NCBI GenBank assembly: GCA_023548195.1
Contig: JAJHZJ010000220.1
Location: 1,495,279 to 1,559,278, forward strand
DNA from: Bettongia penicillata ogilbyi
Taxonomy: Eukaryota > Chordata > Mammalia > Diprotodontia > Potoroidae
Direction: 5' to 3'
DNA length: 64,000 bases
Shown: positions 59,110 through 64,000 of the stretch, piece after piece
Layout of the letters: each line of letters starts with the position of its first letter
How positions within the stretch are numbered: the first letter of the stretch is position 1
Notes under the pieces: generated by a model
Database searches by the model: none
The model's input: the letters and a program-made list of their open reading frames with translations, nothing else
Told to the model about the DNA's origin: nothing
Position numbers and translations under genes: made by a program

Positions 59110-62100
59110 CTTCTTTACTACAGAGTGCCCTAGGATTTAATTCGGTAACCAGAACCGAGTGTGGAGTGATGACTGTCTTTCTTCTTCATTGAACCATCAG
59201 AGAAAAAACACATCTCAGCCATATGTAACCATGTAGTGCTTAGGAATCAAATCTGCTTGCTCAGCTCTTGCTGAGAGCAATAGGTTAAAACAATAATCAT
59301 TTCCCCAGCAATGCCAAAAACTGAAGACATACATTTTAGGTATCTTGTCAATAGAAATTTTTCCAAGAATAGGGACTTGCTAGACCAAACCAAAAACCAA
59401 ACGTACATTTTATATTCAGTATATATTCTGACTGTATCACATTCTTTGATGTCTGAATACAAGGCAAAGGATGAGACTATTGGATAACTAGTCATCAAGC
59501 ATTTATTGATCCAGATATTCCACAAATCTGTTTTTTTCTTAGGTGAGAGAGAGAAAAGAAAACACTACCCAAATTCATCACAGGAGATTTTCAGAAAAAT
59601 GATTCTGCTCCAAATTATTACTAACCAATTTTTGCCTCTTCCTCTCTAAATCTCTGTGACTCTGTTGCCTACTACATAGTAGAAAATCCCTTTGTTGATG
59701 CAACCACTTACTTTGCTTTTATCTCCATCCAACTCAACTCTGTCCTTCCTAAATTCTTCTCTAGCTCAGTTAACCCTATTCTTTTCATAATTTAAAACCC
59801 ATTTTCCATTCTTATCACTTTTGCTTCTTTTCTAAGATATATCAAGTATTTTGTAGGGTTGCAATATATTCATAGAAGACATTGTGCAAGCTGGTACTTT
59901 GAAGTGCATTTTGGTCTATAAAATAAAATTTTAAAAATTTCCAAAAAATGATAAAGAAGTTGGATCTTGGATTCATCCTACCTCTAGGGTAAAAATATGT
60001 GCCTATAAATACAATCTTATGAATAGGATAATTTCAAAAAGCATGCTCATGAATTCATCAACTATATATTGACTGATTACATGAATTATCTTCATAAATA
60101 TTTGTAGAAACTGGATAATAGGCAGGTAAGCCAATGCTTATTGATTTGATTCCTAATCACTTATTTTTCCTTCCATTGCTATTCATTGTTTCATGAGATA
60201 ATGGGTATAATACTTTCTTACCTTTATCCTGCAAAATTTATACAAACTGACTTACATTATAAATCAGAATTAACTTTGACAGAATCTTGTTCTGCTTGAC
60301 AAGTAAATTCAGTATTTACTGAAATGATTTCTAGGCTATTTTCTCTCCTTATTGTGGTAAGTATAGTAATTGTTTTTACCAATTAAACAAATAAAACTCA
60401 ATGTTTCCATGAGGAATAAAGTAATATTAAAATAAGGTAGAAATATTGGGGTGGGGAAATAAAGTTAAGGTAAGTATAGACTATTATGAACAATTTCTTA
60501 GAAAAAAGGCGAAGGAAATATCAGAGCCACATGATCAATAAAATTCTGTGCTTGATATCTTCTCTGATCCATTCAAACTTTTAAAACTCTCTCAAATATG
60601 TGCATAAACAAAATTATATGTATTTACATGTATTTATATACAGGCATATAAAATATTAGTTTGTTTTTTCACTAGCATTTATGAATATATGGCAATTAAC
60701 AAGAGAATTTTGCAGAGCAGGTACAAAGCTGGCCTCACAGCCAAGAATATTGTATTTTATATACCACCTCTGACACACACTTTTGTTGGCTTTCTTTTGT
60801 GTTTCATTTCTCTTCAAATTTCCAAGGTTATCAATTTTCCCATAATTTGGGATTTGTATTTCATCTATTTTTAGTTAATCAATGAGTTTATCAACTTTTT
60901 TTTTTACTTTTTAATTCATTTTTTCATAGGTATACCTTCTAAAAGCCTTCAGCAACTGCTTTAGCCACCTTGTTGAAAGGACTATTGCCAAATAATTAGC
61001 ATTTATATATTAGCTATTTTTATTTATTCCCTAATTCAATCATTACAAAATCAGAGAATCAAAGAACTTTAGAGTTGAAAAGCACCGCTGTGGTCATATA
61101 CTTCAAACAATTCCTGAAAAGAAATTTTCTTTGTAATAAACTCAGTATTCATGGGCATTATGCTGGGAGATGTCTGATAAAGGGAAACTATTTATATCCT
61201 TAGGAAGCCCATTTCCCTTTTAAATCACACTAATTTTAGGAAGGTTTCTTAACATAAACATATACTTTATTTACTACACAAAGAAATAATTATATTCAGA
61301 TGTATCATTCTTTGTCCTTCTACATATTTTTATTGTCACAACATAAACCTAGAAAATAAAATGATTCTCCACTAGAAATCAATACAATATACCTAGTAGG
61401 CACTTAATAAATATTCATCTCAACTGAACAAAATGTGATTGGATTATATTGTTGTGATTTTATTTAGCACACATTTTCAGATATATGCTATAAATCATAT
61501 TGTCCGATAAGCCAAAATGAATTTCCTTGAGGTCCAAGATATTTTGTGATGTCATTTTCATATCTACAACACTGAGAGAAAGGAAAAAGTTTCATGCAAA
61601 GAAAACATATATTTGAAATATATGTTTGAATTGAATTCATTAGTGATTCAAAGCAAATCATTTCAAAGATTATTACAACTGCTTTGGCACTCAGCTGCTA
61701 ATACAGCAGGAAAAATTCAGTGGGAAAATAGTAAGATACTTCATCTCCCAGAAAGTATTTAATTATTCTATTTTAATGGTGGAGCTGAGTAGTGTCCACA
61801 TCTGCATGGAACCAGGAAACAATATCAGGGTACTTAAAGCATGGCATTTGAAATTATCAGCAAAAAGTGATAGGAAGAACAGTCATGCATTATACTGTTT
61901 CTACATATATTTGATGCTGACCTCAAGTCTATTTATTTTTACATTCTGAGACAATACTCAAAACCATTGAAAAGTTGCTTACAGAAGAATTTTATAATAG
62001 AATAGTGTGGACTTTTTGGCTCCAATGAGTGCACTCCAATCTATTGATAACTAGACAGAAAACAAAACAGATAAGAAGAAAGTATATTTTGGATGAAATA

Positions 62101-62225
62101 ATACCCTATGATAGATATAACCATCTTCTTTTCAGGGCATTTCAAGGACAGATTGAGAATGAATATCCCTGAAAGATAATTTTTAAAAATACTGCTACAT
62201 TCCAAGAAATATTTCCTTTTGTCTT
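59110..62225. other. Intergenic DNA with a possible old repeat
   Basis: About 61045-61240 ('atcagagaatcaaagaactt', 'tagagttgaaaagcacc') resembles a dispersed amniote repeat I cannot name. Otherwise nothing is recognised. Confidence 0.4.
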
Positions 62226-62227
62226 TT

Positions 62228-62360
62228 GAAATTTTTTCCAATTTATTCATTTTTAGTTTTCAACATTCATTTCCATAAGTTTAAAATTTTTCACCCTCCT
62301 TCTCTCCTTCCTCCCCAAGGTAGCATGTGATATAATAAAGGTTCTATACATAATTTCCCA
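62228..62360 (-). mobile_element. LINE-1 3'-end scrap
   Basis: The antisense 3' UTR phrase 'tttagttttcaacattcatt', then 'ttccataagtttaaaa', a CT-rich run, and 'ggttctatacataattt' match the order of other L1 3' ends here (for example 49840-49910 and 12500-12530). It is a severely 5'-truncated insertion. Confidence 0.6.
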
Positions 62361-63470
62361 AGAAAGATTTTCAAAGCTAAATTAGTGATTAGAAAAGAAA
62401 GTGCGGGTGCCTCAAATTCATAATGTATTAAACATTTTTTGTTTGTGTTTTTCTTTTGTCATTGAACAAAATAATTTTGCACTCAGTTGTCTGTATGTTG
62501 CGTACTTTTGTCTGGCTATTGAGCGAAAATGCGGTAGCATTTACACCTCCAATTGTAGTTCAAGTTTTAGTAAATAAAGTAACTGAGTTAGTATTAAATG
62601 TAAATCATTTTCCAAAATTCACATACTTATTTAATTTTTTAACTTCTTTCACAGAGATAGAAGCATGACTCATATGTCAATGATATTTTTAATTTTCGAA
62701 CTTTTATGTTACTTAATTTGGGTTTTCCTTGAGTGCTTCCATGTTAAATGTTATACAGACTCAAGCAGAAGCTATGTGCTTCCCAGAGACAGTCTATTTT
62801 TATTTTTATGTATCTATTTCTTTGTTTGTTTGTTTTTCAGTAAGGATTCTTTCACAGAGTCTTACATGCTTCGAGTGTTTATATACCAGATAGTTGTTCT
62901 ATGCTGGTGTTTATTACCTATCATGAAAAATTTCATTGAGTCATTTGATTGTCAATTAAATATGGAAATGCTTTTCTCCTGCTTTGAGGAAAATGGAGAA
63001 AATTTAATATAATGATTTTAAAAGATACAGTCCAGAATACTGAAAGACTGACTAGCTTTTTATTAATTGAAGATAAAACCAGTGATAAAATTTAACATAG
63101 TAAAGTGGTAGGAATTGGTATAAGATAAAATAAAAGCTGTTAACATTTGGTATAACAGTTGTGTGCACTTAAAAATGATTTTAAAAATATTGAGGGATAT
63201 TTTCAATAAAACAGATAAGAAAAACTTTAGCCTATCATTCTAAAGAAATGTATATATCAGTTAGTTTGAAAATATTAGAACATTTTCTTCTTGTATAAGC
63301 TACTGAAAAATATAGTCACAGTTCTTAATGAATAGTCTCCTGCCTACAGTACTGAGAACCTACTGACAGACAGCATCGTAAGAAGTTGTCCACTCACTCT
63401 GTGTGCTAGTACCAGCCGCTAAACCAGCAGGGCCAGACGGAGCCTCTGTGATGTTATCAAACAGCTAAAG
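62361..63470. other. Intergenic DNA, nothing recognised
   Basis: Open frames at 62456-62668 and 62665-63012 are AT-rich and hydrophobic, with no recognisable domain. A less AT-rich patch lies at 63370-63460. Confidence 0.45.
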
Positions 63471-63493
63471 CATGTGTGACTTTATCCTACAGG

Positions 63494-63658
63494 CACTTCA
63501 TGGTGAATGATAATAAATATCTGTTTGTGGATGCAAACATTTGTTATAATGGTCTACCCTATCACAATAATCCTGTGTTTGAACCAAATGAAAAGAAAGA
63601 AGATAATATATCCTTTAACCATCTTCCTCCTACTTTTTTGAAAATTATGGGAAGATAG
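63494..63658 (+). other. Weak exon-like open segment
   Basis: A pyrimidine-rich stretch ending 'tttatcctacag' (63481-63492) looks like a splice acceptor. The open frame after it has balanced composition (HFMVNDNKYLFVDANICYNG) and runs to a stop at 63656-63658. I recognise no family and see no partner exon in the window, so chance is a real possibility. Confidence 0.2.
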
Positions 63659-64000
63659 TGTGCTAATCTTCATTAATAACTGATTACTTTAAGATCGTTT
63701 TACAAATTACCATTGTGGAACAATACCCCAGGAAAATTATTTTTGTAATACAACTTAAGCAAGAATATTTCAGATCATTTTCAATTTAGTCTCATGTAAT
63801 AATTATAATTATTCTCCCCAAAGGATATTTTATTAATTTTGTTAAAAATAGTAAAAATTTACACAAAAGGTTTCCTGCTTGTTTTCCCAAAAGTAAAATT
63901 TCATTTTGAAAAGTGTTCAGCTAGGCAGTGTTTATTGACATTTTATTGGAGAAAATTCAAGTTTACATTACTAGCCATCATATAAATCTAAGAACATTTT
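63659..64000. other. Intergenic DNA, nothing recognised
   Basis: AT-rich end of the window. Confidence 0.5.

Overview
The window is vertebrate nuclear DNA, AT-rich and gene-poor, and almost certainly from a marsupial. This rests on the repeats: LINE-1 and half-LINE-1 (HAL1) elements whose 5' end reads GGAGCCAAGATGGCGGAG, many MIR/MON1/MAR1-type CORE-SINEs, a tRNA-derived SINE with an RTE (BovB-like) tail, and old LINE-2 and CR1/L3 3' ends. I cannot name the species. I recognise no intact host protein-coding gene. Nearly every open frame is a chance ORF or a piece of a transposon.

Layout. 0-9.5 kb: intergenic DNA with old L2, CR1/L3 and SINE pieces, one possible solo LTR (3.9-4.4 kb) and a homopurine tract (9.26-9.48 kb). 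9.5-12.36 kb: decayed plus-strand HAL1/L1 ORF1 relics. 12.36-27.05 kb: a three-layer nest. An old, 5'-truncated L1 (minus strand) is split by a HAL1 (minus strand, 13-bp target duplication). That HAL1 is split near its very 5' end by an endogenous retrovirus (plus strand, 6-bp target duplication GCTCCA). 27.06-28.5 kb: further L1/HAL1 scraps on both strands. 29-49.8 kb: sparse SINEs, an interstitial telomere-like patch (31.55-31.62 kb), long (TA)n and (ATG)n tracts, and at 33.8-36.7 kb a decayed minus-strand reading frame that looks like a single-exon type I membrane glycoprotein of unknown identity. 49.8-52.63 kb: a second full-length HAL1 with a 16-bp target duplication. 52.6-64 kb: intergenic DNA with L2 and SINE pieces, a full-length 7SL RNA retropseudogene (57.23-57.54 kb, minus) and an L1 3' scrap (62.2-62.36 kb).

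The retrovirus (17314-23574) is betaretrovirus-like: a tRNA-Lys1,2-type primer site, a 6-bp target duplication, a Gly-2 MGQ gag start, an integrase with D-35-E and a betaretroviral C-terminal module, and a betaretrovirus-like env. Capsid, nucleocapsid, protease and reverse transcriptase are missing. About 1.6-1.8 kb of sequence with no recognisable retroviral content stands in their place, an arrangement like non-autonomous ETn-type elements. All its genes are broken.

I found no sign of a new functional system. The items most worth a second look are the unidentified glycoprotein relic, the replaced interior of the retrovirus, and the three-layer nest, which gives a relative order of transposon activity.
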